NCBI GenBank assembly: GCA_019614645.1
Contig: JABWDB010000037.1
Location: 1,798,001-1,862,000, forward strand
Direction: 5' to 3'
Source of the DNA: Stratiolaelaps scimitus
Taxonomy: Eukaryota > Arthropoda > Arachnida > Mesostigmata > Laelapidae
Length of the DNA stretch: 64,000 bases
This document shows, piece by piece, positions 1 to 10,995 of the stretch. Under the pieces are notes generated by a model that saw only the letters and a list, made by a program, of their open reading frames with translations, was not told where the DNA came from and made no database searches. The first letter of the stretch is position 1. Each line of letters opens with the position of its first letter. The position numbers and the translations under genes were made by a program.

Positions 1-25
1 ATTACCTCGGTATCAGGATAACCTA

Positions 26-208
26 AAGTTGCAGGGCATGACTCACAGCCTTAAACATTTAACTCGGTCTATGGTAGAACTACTTTCGACATTGCGCTTC
101 ATAAGCCCCCCTCCCCCATGCAAATGTGCAGTGGCGGGGATCGAACCCGTTCTTCTTCGACTGCAATGCGCACACGAATGCACCCCGCTACCAGGGTCGA
201 CTATCCAG
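26..208 (-). mobile_element. SINE-C copy, near complete
   Basis: On the minus strand this is a tRNA-derived SINE. The head is at the right end, with the B box read as GGTTCGATCCC at about 136-147. The body contains the ATGCAAAT octamer, and the 3' end lies near 30-60 with GGCTGTGAGTCATGCC in place of the family stem-loop. It matches the copies at 26945, 41536 and 54676. The frames on both strands here are by-products of the SINE. No target duplication is visible. Confidence 0.8.
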
Positions 209-559
209 GTATCCTGCCAAGGAAATAGATGTACACTACGATAGTCTAGCATTCTAAAACACATGATAGGAATCCGAGCCTGGCTTATAGGGCAAAGTAG
301 GTCATCGTCCTCTTATATCCGCATATCGAAAATGAGCCCCCAGAAACATCACCTCGAGTATGATGCCGTATGCCGCCGTATAGAAATTACTATATATTCG
401 GCAGATACTTACGAATATCTCAGATATCTGGCGAGCACATGTGGTCCTCGTGTGGCCCTCACCGCACAAACACCGTGGTTGATCTGAATGGACAAATACT
501 GTGTACACTCCGTGGATAGTTTTAGAGAGAGCTGTAGCTACTTCTAACTCGATAATCTG
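209..559. other. no gene seen
   Basis: This is unique-looking sequence between two SINE-C copies. The short frames on both strands are not protein-like and have no splice or start context. Confidence 0.4.
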
Positions 560-735
560 GGGCTTTCAGGCTGTCTCTCAGCCGGCAATTTTCGTCCACG
601 GTATTTCGTTTGCATTGCCTAGTACAAAAAACCCCTTAATGCAAACGTGCAAACGGTGGGGATCGAACGCGTGTGTCCACCTCCGGTTGAAACACAGACG
701 AACTACCTCGAATCGCCCCACGCCACCGGGCTCAG
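560..735 (-). mobile_element. SINE-C copy, diverged
   Basis: On the minus strand the tRNA-like head (B box region near 658-670) is followed by the SINE-C body. The 3' end at about 563-590 reads GGCTGAGAGACAGCCTGAAAG, so the terminal hairpin is kept while the body has many substitutions. It looks older than the copy at 26945. The 161-residue plus-strand frame across it is an artefact of the repeat. Confidence 0.7.
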
Positions 736-3700
736 ACGAACTTTCCTGGAACAGCAAGCCGCAGAGGAAGCCAATTGAGTTTCACCAGCAGAAACTAAAT
801 GCTTGGCCCAACACGAAGCACATTGTTAGCAGCTGCAGGCTAAACACGTTACTTAGTTGTTGCAGGCCACAAGCAGGTGATTCATATCATCGGAAGGTAA
901 CGCGGCAAAGCGGTCCAACTAGGACAGAGCAAGGCCACGCCGATAAGATTCAATCAACTGATCTTCCCCATGACCATGGGTGGTGATATGCCGCTGTATT
1001 AATTAACACGATGAAATTACCGATCAACGAAGAACGAGTATTAGCATGGCTGGCGATAGCGGTGTTGGCGACAGGTAGATTTTCTTAATCCCAACACACC
1101 CATCCCCCCCTCGGTTGTGTACGTGGTTCATGCGATACGATCGAATACATTGTTGTCTTATTCAGAGGGCTTAGACGAACAAATCCAACAGCGAGAAGAG
1201 TCCGGGTCCGTGGAACCATCCGACCCGGGTGCGCGAATCAACTGACATGACGATGCGTTCCTCCGCACAAAGAACATTGGCGGACGGAAACCCTACAAGT
1301 AACAACGAAGTAACAGCCAGCATCACGTGTCGGGAGTTGTAGGGAAAAGCCACACGAGGAATTAAACAGCATTGTGTACGTGAGCACAGTCTCACCGCGG
1401 CTGGGGGGCTCGAGCGACAGGAGCGCACCTTCTACGGGATGAGTCTATCCGGCGCCGGCAGCTCGGACGAGCAGCCACTTTAAAAGAGCTCCTCCTCATC
1501 TGCGCCTCAAAATTAACAGTCACGCAGCAAGGCAGGCAGGCAGCCAGACCTAACTAGGGCCAAAACACAATTACGGCACGCGGGTAGCTGCTTTGTAGTG
1601 GAGAACCCGCAGCGCCTTAACGCTAACAATGCAAGAGCAAGGGAAAGGCCGTGGTGCGGCAAGGACCTCTCAAGTGGACACCATCGCTGGACTGGGCCAA
1701 ATCGACCGACGACGAAGAAAGAATCGCCCGAAATGGCACAAAAAAAAACAAGCTGTCAAGAACAAGAAAAAATCATTAAATATCAAACGATTATGATGAG
1801 TGATGCTCATGAGAGAATTTTTTTCGTGCGAGCGAAAACTAGAACAATAATGGCAATCTTTGTAGCAACAGGAATGGCTGGTGGAAAGTGATATTCTTCA
1901 AAATGCAATTAGTAATAATTGTAACAATAATAATAATAATATAGTTTATAAAACGCAAGCAAACGATCTTCAGCAATTTTGGAGCAGGCTCGTGTTGTCC
2001 AGATCGAGATTGTTGGCATGTTAGCAGAAATTAAATTCTATAATTCCAAACAGTGGCGTAACGATATGTGTGTGACGAACGGAGTTTACTGAATATATAA
2101 ACTTCTTTTGAAATTTCTCGCCATTATGTGTATCGTTGTTGTCGTTGTTACATACATATGCAAAATACGTTAATTAATAAGTACTATTTATTGACGCTCT
2201 TTATATATATACGTATATTATCGATTATTGTTGTATATATATATTACAATTATATATATATATATATATGAAATACACTTGTTGTTTGAGTTGTTGATTA
2301 GTCCTAATCGCCCACCCTGATCACATACCTAATTGGTTTAGTAAATTCGAACATTTTTCAGCGTTAGCAATAAACTACACAATTTTACACACGATCACTA
2401 TTTCAAATGAACAAAATACGTGTGCTACGATTAGAGAGCTCCATTATTTCTGGCATTATAAGTACAAAGAATCTGCTCGAAAAGCACACGTTTGCACACC
2501 CAATGAGTGACTTATTGACTGGGTTGACCGTCTTACAAAGCGTTGGCAGACGCCACCCCCGGCTTCCACAATGTCAAAAGGTTTGATAAACATGTCCAGG
2601 ACGATTACGGAAAACTACGATACGTTTCCGACATGTCGACTAATTAACCCTGCTCAGTTTTAGTTCATTTGTCGTTTATTTCATCTTATCTCACACAATG
2701 AATCCCAAAAGCAGCCTTTCACAAAAGTCACAGTTATATATATATATATATAATTGTTGTTGTGTTACCACATCCGTGAAGTGTAAAGACAAATGGTCCA
2801 CATTTACAGAATCACACGATGATTATCAATGGTGGGTGGTCGGAGAGAGGGTGACTTCATCGTTCGATTTAGAAATTCACACATGAATTGTTTTCGCAAA
2901 TTTAAAATTGTCGAATGCAAGTCTGCAGAAATATGTTTTTTAACATGGGTCAGCTTCAGCCCCGGTCCCAGCTAATCCCCCCCCCTAAATAATCCCTAAA
3001 AATAATTCCTAATTAATGTATGTTTGAATAAATATTTCGTGTTCTTTTTTAACATATTCAATTAAAGCTACACAGTTGACGTCATCTGTCGGCAGGTGCC
3101 GAGCACTTCGTAAGCAACTTAATTATCCGAGTAGTATGCAATCCCGTATCAAAGAGAGATACTGTACGAACGAAACTTACCCGAAGCGCGAAGTAACTGT
3201 TCATACACCAGAGCAGTAGTTGAACCTTGGGTCAGTCAACGTTGGTTGCTAGTTGTTAATTATTATGCAATATTTATAGTTATATGCGATAACCCTTATC
3301 TGAGAAACTTCAAAATACAGTTCATGTCATCATCAGCAGTAAAAATGAATGTGACGGAATAGCCCTTTTGTTGAACTATTATGACTATACCTATAATTAA
3401 CGATCATACCGAAGATTTCTTCAAACATACAATTAGTAATTAGTTCATATGTAGTCATTACAGCTTGAAGTATGCCAGGTAATGCTGTTTCTTCAGAGTT
3501 TCTTCTTCAGTCATTTCTCGAACTAGCGCGATCAGATTTGTGCCGAGAAATAATCGGATGGCAGAAGAGCTGTGGGTCAACCACAAACCAAAGTCTTAGA
3601 TAAGGTGGTACTACTTTTTCCATTTAAAGGGTGATGCGTCGCGAAAATTGAGCGTTTCTTAAATCTTGATTTACGATTCACCTGTATACAAATGCACCTC

Positions 3701-3786
3701 TATAATGTCTACTTTAATATCTAGTCATTGAGTTTTACAATATATAATATATAAAGTATAAGTTGACGTGGGATCGCGTCGTCAAG
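736..3786. other. intergenic or intronic, no gene supported
   Basis: Mixed composition to about 1.75 kb, then AT-rich with short (AT)n tracts near 2200-2270 and 2734-2752. None of the frames here has convincing codon bias. The 3' part (3006-3036) resembles 42526-42558 and may be the end of an unnamed repeat. Confidence 0.4.
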
Positions 3787-3865
3787 ACGGGATGGTGTAG
3801 TCGGTAACGCGTATAGTATCTTGCGTCAGTCTGTCTGCTGGAATGGCTTCGATTTTTTCTATAAG
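3787..3865 (+). repeat. tRNA-like fragment, possible SINE head
   Basis: The stretch has a good Pol III A box (TGGTGTAGTCGG) and, at B-box spacing, the degenerate GGCTTCGATT. It does not fold as a whole tRNA and does not match the three SINE families' heads, so it may be a fourth, decayed tRNA-derived element. The assignment rests on two short motifs only. Confidence 0.3.
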
Positions 3866-4212
3866 AAAAATTCTCTTTGATTGATATCTTCAACCATGTA
3901 GTATTACCGCAGCCAATCGTAGCAGACGTCACAATCGGTATCGACTATTTAGTACTCTCAAACAATAACCGCCTTGTTGAAATTCAGTGACACTTAACCG
4001 CGAGAAGCGAACTCGACGTCATCCGAAAGGCTCATTAATTTCTGCCCGCACTCAGCAATGGTCAGTGACCGCGAGTCGAACGAGGGTCATGAGATACCCC
4101 TTGCTCAATGTTCCCGCAGAACGCTCATCGACATGGTGCGGTAAACACCATAGATGTGTACCGTATACTGTATGATCATGCATCACCAGAGTGATTCCCT
4201 CTTTCTCTCTCT

Positions 4213-4537
4213 GTCAGCGCGGCGGCTTGGACGGCTAAGCGGTCGCCGGCTGTCGAAAGCCAAAGGTGGCGGGTTCGAGCCCCGCTGAGTGACGACACAA
4301 AAGAAAACAGCAATTGTAGAGAGTCTCCCACCGAGAAGACCAGGTACTCGATTCTGTTGTCCCGTTACACCAGGTACTCGATAGCAGCACCTCTCACCAG
4401 CCGAGACAATCGCGTCCGGCCTTCCCTTCACGATCAGGCGCCCCCATGTTTTCCACTCTCTACAATGCTTCACAATGCATTAAGCATTGTGAAATTGCAG
4501 CTCCTTTAATAAAACCAATAAAGCTTCACATTTACCT
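4213..4537 (+). mobile_element. SINE-A copy with long internal segment
   Basis: The head (4213-4298) has the SINE-A A box and GGTTCGAGCCCC B box. The usual tail (GCATTGTGAAATTGCAGC, then AATAAAACC units) begins only at about 4483, leaving roughly 180 bp between them instead of about 25. The spacer carries two ACCAGGTACTCGAT units. It could be a longer subfamily, a SINE with an insertion, or two copies fused. The head shares its anticodon-arm variant with the minus-strand head at 8346. Confidence 0.75.
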
Positions 4538-5761
4538 CTCCCTCTGAATGGTCGGACTTACATACCGATTCGTAGACATGTGTAGATTTGTGTAGATTCA
4601 GCGTAAATGCACCAGCAGTTAGATTCTGCTTGGTATGACCGTCCGCCGCGTTCGCCAAGATTGCCTTCATACGGAGCCACTTTAGGAGTGCACCTTTCTC
4701 AAAGTGCTCGAATTAATTTTGATGCCAGCTTAAGTGATTTACGTACGCCTGCACTTATGCACGTAAACGGTACATTTACGTCGGTTCAAACAGTAACTCA
4801 CTCCATCTTTGCGAGCCCATCCTCCGCATGCATGTTTACACCAAAGTGGGCCGTTATCACCAACCAGTGAGTGTTGCTGTGTGTGAGTAGTTTAAGCAAG
4901 CAGCATGGTGATATGAATGTAGAAAGGCCGGATGTAGGAAACACAACAGTATCCTGGGTACTCCTGTGGTAATTTAAAATGGGGTCCAAATGATTATTTG
5001 ACATATAACACGCAGAATCGTCGAAATAATCCAACGTGAAAATCACACAAGGCAACAAGCCGAGTGGGTGGTGCGTGCGCCAGTCGTGTATCTCACGATC
5101 CGTAAGTAAATACGTCCAGTGGTACAAACACGTTACCAGGACGCGTGCGTGCATACAGTAGTTAAAAACGTGAAGGAATTCCGAAAATAACAATCTTGAC
5201 GTCCAAGCCCTCAAGGCCACTGCGCAAGGCAATGAATAACACACATATATATATATATATATATAGCATGCATCGTGTGTGAAAACATCCGAGCAAATAT
5301 ACCCATGCATTTATTATGTGCACTTTTATATGTGCTAATGATCAAAGTGGTCTACTTAATTCTCATGGGAAGTTAGCATTTTTTTCTATCATTATGTTAG
5401 TATCAACTTTGAATCAAGTTCCGATGATGGAGTTTGCTTGTGAAAATTTGTGGCTTGAAAATAATAGATGAGAAATTCAGGCTGTCGGCTGCCTTGGACG
5501 CATAGAAAATGGTGATCGCTGTAAGTGGAAAAGTAGCAATGGGTGGCTCTTAGCAACATGCAAATTGCTACAAAAAAAAACACTTGTCTTATTTAAGTCA
5601 CATTGAATATCAGGCTCTTACGTTTGATAGAGAGAGAGAGACCCCGCAAATTACAAATATCACCATACAATTATATTTGTCGCCAACGAATCAGAGACGA
5701 CGCGTTGGCTCGCCTCTGAGGTGCTACTCGATTTCGGAGTCATTGTTTGTCAGAAATCTTT
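4538..5761. other. no gene supported; (AT)n at 5245-5266
   Basis: A 170-residue minus-strand frame at 4798-5310 is interrupted in sense by an AT microsatellite translated as Tyr-Ile repeats. Its sequence shows no family motif, so I treat it as chance. A (GA)n tract lies near 5630. Confidence 0.4.
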
Positions 5762-6030
5762 CGAGGCAGACTCTCCCAGCCTTAAACATTTAACTCAGTC
5801 CACGCTAAGGTCAAGTAAGGTAAAGGTAAAGCTTTATTGGTTTATTAAATTGGAGCTGCAATTTCACAATAGAAATAGAACTGCTTTCGGCTTAGAGCTT
5901 CATAAGGCGGACCTATCCCCAGTTAAATGCAAATGTGCAACGACGGGGAATCGAACCCTGCACCTACGTTCGTCTCCTCCGATCCCAAAGCTCCGACGAA
6001 TGCACCACCAGACCAACAGGTCTCATTGTT
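5762..6030 (-). mobile_element. SINE-C copy split by a SINE-A tail
   Basis: SINE-C reads on the minus strand from the tRNA-like head (about 5945-6030, B box near 5948-5958) to the 3' end at about 5765. Between the body and the end, positions 5819-5871 are a SINE-A tail, so this copy was interrupted after it had inserted. It is one of two such nestings in the window. Confidence 0.75.
5819..5871 (-). mobile_element. SINE-A tail nested in SINE-C
   Basis: On the minus strand this reads ATTGTGAAATTGCAGCTCC then AATAAACCAATAAAGC and (CTTTAC)2. Only the 3' quarter of SINE-A is present, as expected of a 5'-truncated retrotransposition. Both sides are SINE-C sequence. Confidence 0.75.
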
Positions 6031-7984
6031 CGTCTGTTGCATGCATATACGATTGACGCGGTGCGATGTTTAAATCTGATCGTCGTCTGGACTGGTCCGA
6101 TGCAGTTACTATTTTAATGCATTTCGACTTGGATATTTCTTCTCTGGGTAGGTTCACGATCTATCCCGCAGAGCGAACTGGGTCTAACGATATATATATA
6201 TATTTGGTCCACACGATTTGTACATTGAATAGCAGAATAGGCGTCTCTTGTCTCCACTATCTCCGATCTGATTTCTGAAAGTGTGTGCAGAATTTTGATA
6301 AATTTTTTTAATGAATATCGATTAATTTTTTTTATGATTCTTCGATTTTTTGACGAATTTTAAATTAATTGCCGATTGGTAAATGAATAGTTAAGCGCTA
6401 TCTATCGAAATTACAACCGATACGTCATGCCGAGATTTCTACGGGACGACAGTGTTTTGTCTTCGTATAGTTCGAATGTAGGTATTTGAAGCCGCACCGA
6501 CGGTGGAGAAACCGAAATCGTAATGCTTATTCATTGAAATTCAATACAGAAATTCTCATCGACACGATATCCGGAAATGCCCCGATTTTAGAGGAAAAAA
6601 AAACAACAACAATCCGTACGCACATGGTAAAATCATCCACCAATTTGGTCAAACGCTTTAGCAACACTCCTACCCACCAGAAGCTCCGATGGCACCGGTA
6701 ACAGATATGTCAAGGCATAGAGATTCGCCGATCTCGCCCGAAGGGGGAAAGTTGCCGACCATGCGGCAAATAGGCCAATGCTGAAAATTGCCGATCTCGT
6801 CTGGTCTAAGAGTCCGCTCCGCACCACCAATGTGCGCGATGTTTGTCGACAGCGTTTCTCCGGCTTGACGGTCTACCGGCAAGAGTGCACAGCCTGCCGG
6901 CCCTGACGGAAGGTTCTACCACTCGGAAGTAACTTCGTTCGTCTCGAAATTGCAACGCTATTGGGCTGGCGGCAGACTCTCATCTCGACGTCGTCGAGGG
7001 TCGACTATACCCGAGCTATGGGTATACTCCAGCGTCGATTTCGAACGGTAGCAAGTCAAGCATCGTTGACATATATCTGTCCTGTGGCGAACATAGTCGA
7101 GCGCGCGCGCGCGCGCACTCGCGGTAACAACTCAACGTGGAATTCTTCAAACAGTTGGGGACTTCGGGAGGGAGGTATTGAGCAAGAAGAGTGTCGCCGT
7201 GCCGATCTAATATATACAGGCAGACGGACTGTCGCAACCGGGGGTACGCGTACTGAAGGCGCAAATATACTCAGAAGGAGAAGAAGATCGGCGAAAGCGA
7301 GCTGATACATATACCTCTCCCCGCCCTTCGCCTCGAGAATCGATATATGTGCGTAGAAAATACATAGTTGCACATAGGCACAGGCACTTGCAGCCTGTCT
7401 CTCTCTCTATCTCTCTCTCTCTAGATCCAAGGTACGGATCCCCTACGTCTCGTAGGCGAACGAGGACTGTACACAGCAATCGATACAAATCTAACTTGTT
7501 CCGAGGCGACGCTCATATGTGCTCATTGGCTTGAGACACCTTGTAAAGGCTATAGGCGAATAATTTGTAGATCGTCGTGAAGACGCGGAATGAACATGTA
7601 CTTATTTGTAAAACACACTCAGCAGTGCACTTGGACTTCAATCGAAGAGACCGCTATGCAAATGGTATAATACCATCCATCAATATCAATTGATAGAAAC
7701 AACAAGCAAGCAATTTTTTGATCGATGTATATAATATTTACGTATGTGAATTACGCAAGGCTTGGAGCAATTGCTGAGCATGTAGTATAACATGCCAGAC
7801 TAAGCGAAACTCGTATCGTGATTGTTACGAGCAGTAAAAACCGCAGCGTCGTCACTGTCCCGTATCTGATAGAGGGGCGCATCTATCAGAAACAACAGCG
7901 CCAAGTAAATCCTGGCACAAGCAGGAACAAGACGCGAATCTTTCTCGTTCGGCTGGCGAAGCTTATTTCGAATTTCTGTAAAGC
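6031..7984. other. no gene supported; GC and CT simple repeats
   Basis: Holds a (CG)n tract at about 7092-7107 and a (CT)n tract at about 7398-7422. Several overlapping frames of 60-114 residues occur on both strands around 6960-7490, typical of locally GC-rich random sequence. None shows a domain or a preferred frame. Confidence 0.4.
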
Positions 7985-8046
7985 TTAAGGTAAAGGTGAG
8001 GTTTTTGTTGGTTTATTAAATTGGAGCTGCAACTTCACAATGCTTG
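7985..8046 (-). mobile_element. SINE-A tail fragment
   Basis: On the minus strand this gives the SINE-A end: TTGTGAAGTTGCAGCTCC, AATAAACCAAC and a CTTTAC unit. A matching head lies 300 bp to the right (8346-8431) in the same orientation, but the sequence between includes the separate repeat at 8051-8175. Whether the two parts are one interrupted copy is open. Confidence 0.65.
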
Positions 8047-8050
8047 GACG

Positions 8051-8175
8051 ATGCTGACATACCGCCTATTCGCTGACCTTGCTCGTATTTGTCTGGTGAC
8101 ATGGTACCGATGTTGACTCATGTTCGTCCGCGGTCGTTGTGATGATCTACGCCCTGTTAGAGTTCGGCGCGAGGT
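8051..8175 (+). repeat. dispersed 120-bp repeat, copy 1
   Basis: This segment recurs as a direct repeat at 9618-9738, with shared blocks such as CATGTTCGTCCGCGGTCGTT and TAGAGTTCGGCGCGA and scattered substitutions between. No coding frame is kept in both copies. It is probably part of an unnamed transposable element. The left end shares CCTATTCGCTGAC with the LINE fossil at 53481, which may be chance. Confidence 0.7.
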
Positions 8176-8345
8176 ACTCTTATGTTTACTAAACCTTATA
8201 AATATTCGAAATTAAGGTTAATGAAAATAGATCATTCAAAGGTAAATTTTGAAATAGAAATAGATTTATTTGATCAAGAAATGTTTAATTTGTCTATGTT
8301 AGAAAATCTTCATTATCATGAAATTAAATTTGAAACATATTTTTT

Positions 8346-8431
8346 TTGTAGCGCGGCGGGGCTCGAACCCGCCACCTCTGGTTTTCGACAGCCGGAGACC
8401 GCTTAGCCGTCCGAGCCACCGCGCTGACAAT
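8346..8431 (-). mobile_element. SINE-A head (tRNA-like) with A-rich end
   Basis: On the minus strand the head has a GGTTCGAGCCCC B box with a GCGGG/CCCGC T stem, and AGCGCG near the 5' end can pair with CGCGCT at the 3' end. It then runs into an A-rich stretch rather than the normal SINE-A tail. The structure is the most tRNA-like in the window. The anticodon arm is too long for a normal tRNA, so a functional tRNA gene is unlikely. Confidence 0.7.
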
Positions 8432-8689
8432 CCACACTGTAATCCCAGATGAACTTGATGAACAATATGATCATCGGTTAACTCAATTAAATGCAGGGAT
8501 TCGGGTGGGCTGTCCCCTTCGGTGACATTTGTAGTCCGCTTTGAGAAATCAGAGCTGTAAATAATGGACGATACAGTTCGAGCCAATATGAAAGCTTAGA
8601 TGAATGTTAAGAGTTGCTCGTAAACGACAAAACGATCTTGACCTGAAAACACATGAAACAGTGCTGCTGAGTGACTCGAATTGTGTGGG

Positions 8690-8952
8690 ATGCATTCTTG
8701 TGTGACTACCTTGCAATCGGAGAAGGCGAACTTAGGTGTACGGGTTCGATTTCCCACCGCTGCACATTTGCATTTTAAGGGCGGTAAAGGTAAAGGTAGA
8801 GGTTTATTGGTTTATTGAAGGAGCTGCAATTTTACAATGCTTAAGCTCTCTTTTATGTCACACGACGGTGGGTCCGTCATATGAAGATCTATGCCGAAAG
8901 GATTTGTACCCTTGACTGAGTTACATGGTGACCGCTAAGAGTCGCCCGAAAA
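8690..8952 (+). mobile_element. SINE-C copy split by a SINE-A piece
   Basis: Plus-strand SINE-C: partial head with GGTTCGATTTCC (about 8743-8755), body CACATTTGCATTTTAAGG, then an interruption at about 8788-8870, then body GGGTCCGTCATATGAAG and the 3' end near 8935-8952. The interruption is the 3' half of SINE-A in the opposite orientation. Confidence 0.75.
8788..8870 (-). mobile_element. SINE-A 3' half nested in SINE-C
   Basis: Minus strand: GACATAAAAGAGAGCTTAAG, GCATTGTAAAATTGCAGC, AATAAACCAATAAACC and CTTTACC units. It lacks the tRNA-like head. Short GGCGG/CGGTGGG similarities at its borders may be a small target duplication. Confidence 0.75.
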
Positions 8953-9617
8953 AACGTACGATTTAGGTGGCTCCAAATTCTAACTGCTATCTGAACTATA
9001 TTTCGAGTATTTCCAAGCTTCCAAGATGAATAAACTTGATTTTTATATTAGACGTCTCTAGGTTGCTCTACTCGTTGAGCCTGCTGTTAAATATCATTTT
9101 CTATATACTTTATATAAAGTTTGCCATTTTCGTTATTATAACTTTGCATTTAGGTGACTAATTCCATTCGACCCTAACCAATTCACCCCGTTGCTATGTA
9201 TCCACGACATGTGAAGCAGTCATGCCAACATCAATTTCCACATCATTCCGTTCAATAGCCTCTGCATATAGTATACGCTGAGAATTTCAGAATCGTCTAG
9301 CAAAGTTTGTTGTCAAAGTGGGTCAATATGCTGTTTCTGGTAATGCTGAGACTCCTTTGATGTACACTATAGCCGTAGACACATAGTAAAATATGATCTT
9401 TGCTCAAACTCAAGCACAACCACTACCAACATTGATGCAGATATCCCGGGCTATGCACCATTGCTCCTCTGTTGTTTGTCATTCATCCCAGAGGAAAAAA
9501 AAAGTTCTAGTTTCGATTTGTATGTGCCCGATAGACTAGGCAAGTTTGAAATGCAGTCCTGCATCCATGCTCAGTGCCATGCTTCGTAGTGTATTCAGGG
9601 TATCCTGTCGTCAACGG
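8953..9617. other. no gene seen
   Basis: Unremarkable AT-leaning sequence without repeats, long frames or RNA-like folds that I can support. Confidence 0.4.
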
Positions 9618-9738
9618 TGCTGAGATATCGCCTATTCGCTGACCTTCGTATCTGTCTGGTGACATGGTACAGATATTGGCTCATGTTCGTCCGCGGTCGT
9701 TGTGATGATCTGCGCCCTGGTAGAGTTCGGCGCGAAGG
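9618..9738 (+). repeat. dispersed 120-bp repeat, copy 2
   Basis: Direct repeat of 8051-8175, about 1.45 kb away. The similarity stops after GTTCGGCGCGA on the right and around GCTGA on the left. A 77-residue frame starts inside it (9702) but is not shared with copy 1. Confidence 0.7.
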
Positions 9739-9987
9739 ACGGCGACGGGCGTCACAGCAGACATGAACCAACCCGATTCAACCAACGCGCCATCGCGTTC
9801 GAACTACTCTATGGCGAAAATCACCGTTTATTTGGCCTTAATCAATTTTCATTGTGTTGTTGCGCGAGACTCGTTTGCACGTGGATACGTGTCTCACTGT
9901 CACCATCGCCGCCACAAACGCCCACACGCGTTTAAATCTTACAAATACTGTAAGATATTGAAAAGTTGTCGAGTGTATGAGATAGTA

Positions 9988-10034
9988 TTCTCTCTCTCTC
10001 TCTCTCCCTCTCTCTATATACATATATATATATA
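9988..10034. repeat. (CT)n then (AT)n microsatellite
   Basis: A TC tract is followed directly by CATATATATATATAT, which abuts the 3' end of the SINE-B copy to its right. Confidence 0.85.
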
Positions 10035-10289
10035 TTTTTTTTTCAAGCTGACCCTCAGCTGTTCCCCTATCTGACATTCCTCAGCTCTTAACCTTTAGGT
10101 ATTACTATGAGGACCTGTCGGGGCCACCTTTGCTTATTCTCTGCCTTACTCGCACCTGACAAGAATCCTCAGATAAAGAAAGATGACAAAGAACTCCAAA
10201 GATTCTCCGCGTTTGACAGGATTTGAACCCAACACACACGTGTCCCCCCGGTCTAGTAGTCTAAGACGCTCACCACTAGACCATCCAGG

Positions 10290-10291
<2 letters not shown>
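10035..10291 (-). mobile_element. SINE-B, full length
   Basis: On the minus strand it starts CCCCTGGATGGTCTAGTGG (A box), continues to GGTTCAAATCC (B box, about 10218-10228), the body CAAAGGTGGCCCCGACAGG, and the 3' stem-loop AGCTGAGGGTCAGCTTG followed by poly(A). It lies between two AT microsatellites, which suggests insertion into an (AT)n tract that then split or expanded. The plus-strand copy at 12588 makes an inverted pair with it. Confidence 0.9.

Positions 10292-10293
<2 letters not shown>

Positions 10294-10339
<46 letters not shown>
10294..10339. repeat. (AT)n microsatellite
   Basis: About 46 bp of uninterrupted AT, directly at the 5' end of SINE-B. Translated Tyr-Ile runs on both strands come from it. 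Confidence 0.95.
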
Positions 10340-10341
<2 letters not shown>

Positions 10342-10847
10342 TCATTATACAATAGCAACCTTGAGTTTCTCTCCGCCCACAGAAAAGGCTAAGAGTGTCC
10401 GGTAGGGGCGGGAGACATACAGTGGGCATTATCGAGAATAATTGCGCTTGAGAATGATGTAGGCTTCTGCTTAGGATACACCTAAGTTTTCCTTTTGAGA
10501 AGGACCTCAGTCGGTTTCATTTAGAAGATAGGTACATATTGATAATAGGTAGGTGAATTCTCAAGGGTAAGCGAAACGAATCCGACAATAGAGAGGTCTT
10601 GGCTGAGAAAAGATGTTCAATGTTCAACGTTTCGAATACAGCAGATCTCTTCTTTGAGTCGATCAGTATTCAGCTACAGTCTGTCAATAACAAGGACAAT
10701 GATTTCATGGATAACAATGATTTCACGTATGACGTCAAATATTTATGCATTTCTAACAGTCTGTATGGTCTTGTGTCCAGTCTATATTTAGCTGCACGGT
10801 ACGGTAGAACAATCCACAAATAATGATTGTCTGTTTAGTTTACCATA
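10340..10847. other. no gene supported
   Basis: A 74-residue plus frame (10599-10823) reads somewhat protein-like but shows no motif and no splice borders. I see no repeat here. Confidence 0.35.
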
Positions 10848-10995
10848 GTGATCGAGTGCACGCGTTCGATCCCCTGATACCGTTTGCACTTTACAGGGGA
10901 GGGGGGGTCCGTCTCATAAAGCCTTATGCCGGAAGCAGTAGTAGTACCGTGGGCTGAGTCCAATGTTGAATGCTGAGAGTCTCCTCTGAATATTT
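10848..10995 (+). mobile_element. SINE-C fragment
   Basis: Begins inside the head (CGCGTTCGATCCCC B box), then a G-rich variant of the body, CCTTATGCCGGAAGCAG, and an end with GCTGAGAGTCTCC, where the terminal hairpin is broken. The left part of the head is missing or too diverged to see. Confidence 0.65.

Noticed and set aside
501..986. 161-residue plus-strand open frame
   Set aside because: It crosses a SINE-C copy in antisense and has no motif.
10146..10392. Frames on both strands with long Tyr-Ile runs
   Set aside because: They are translations of an (AT)n tract and SINE-B. The same artefact occurs at 15118-15387, 21121-21148, 28382-28426 and 50343-50372.
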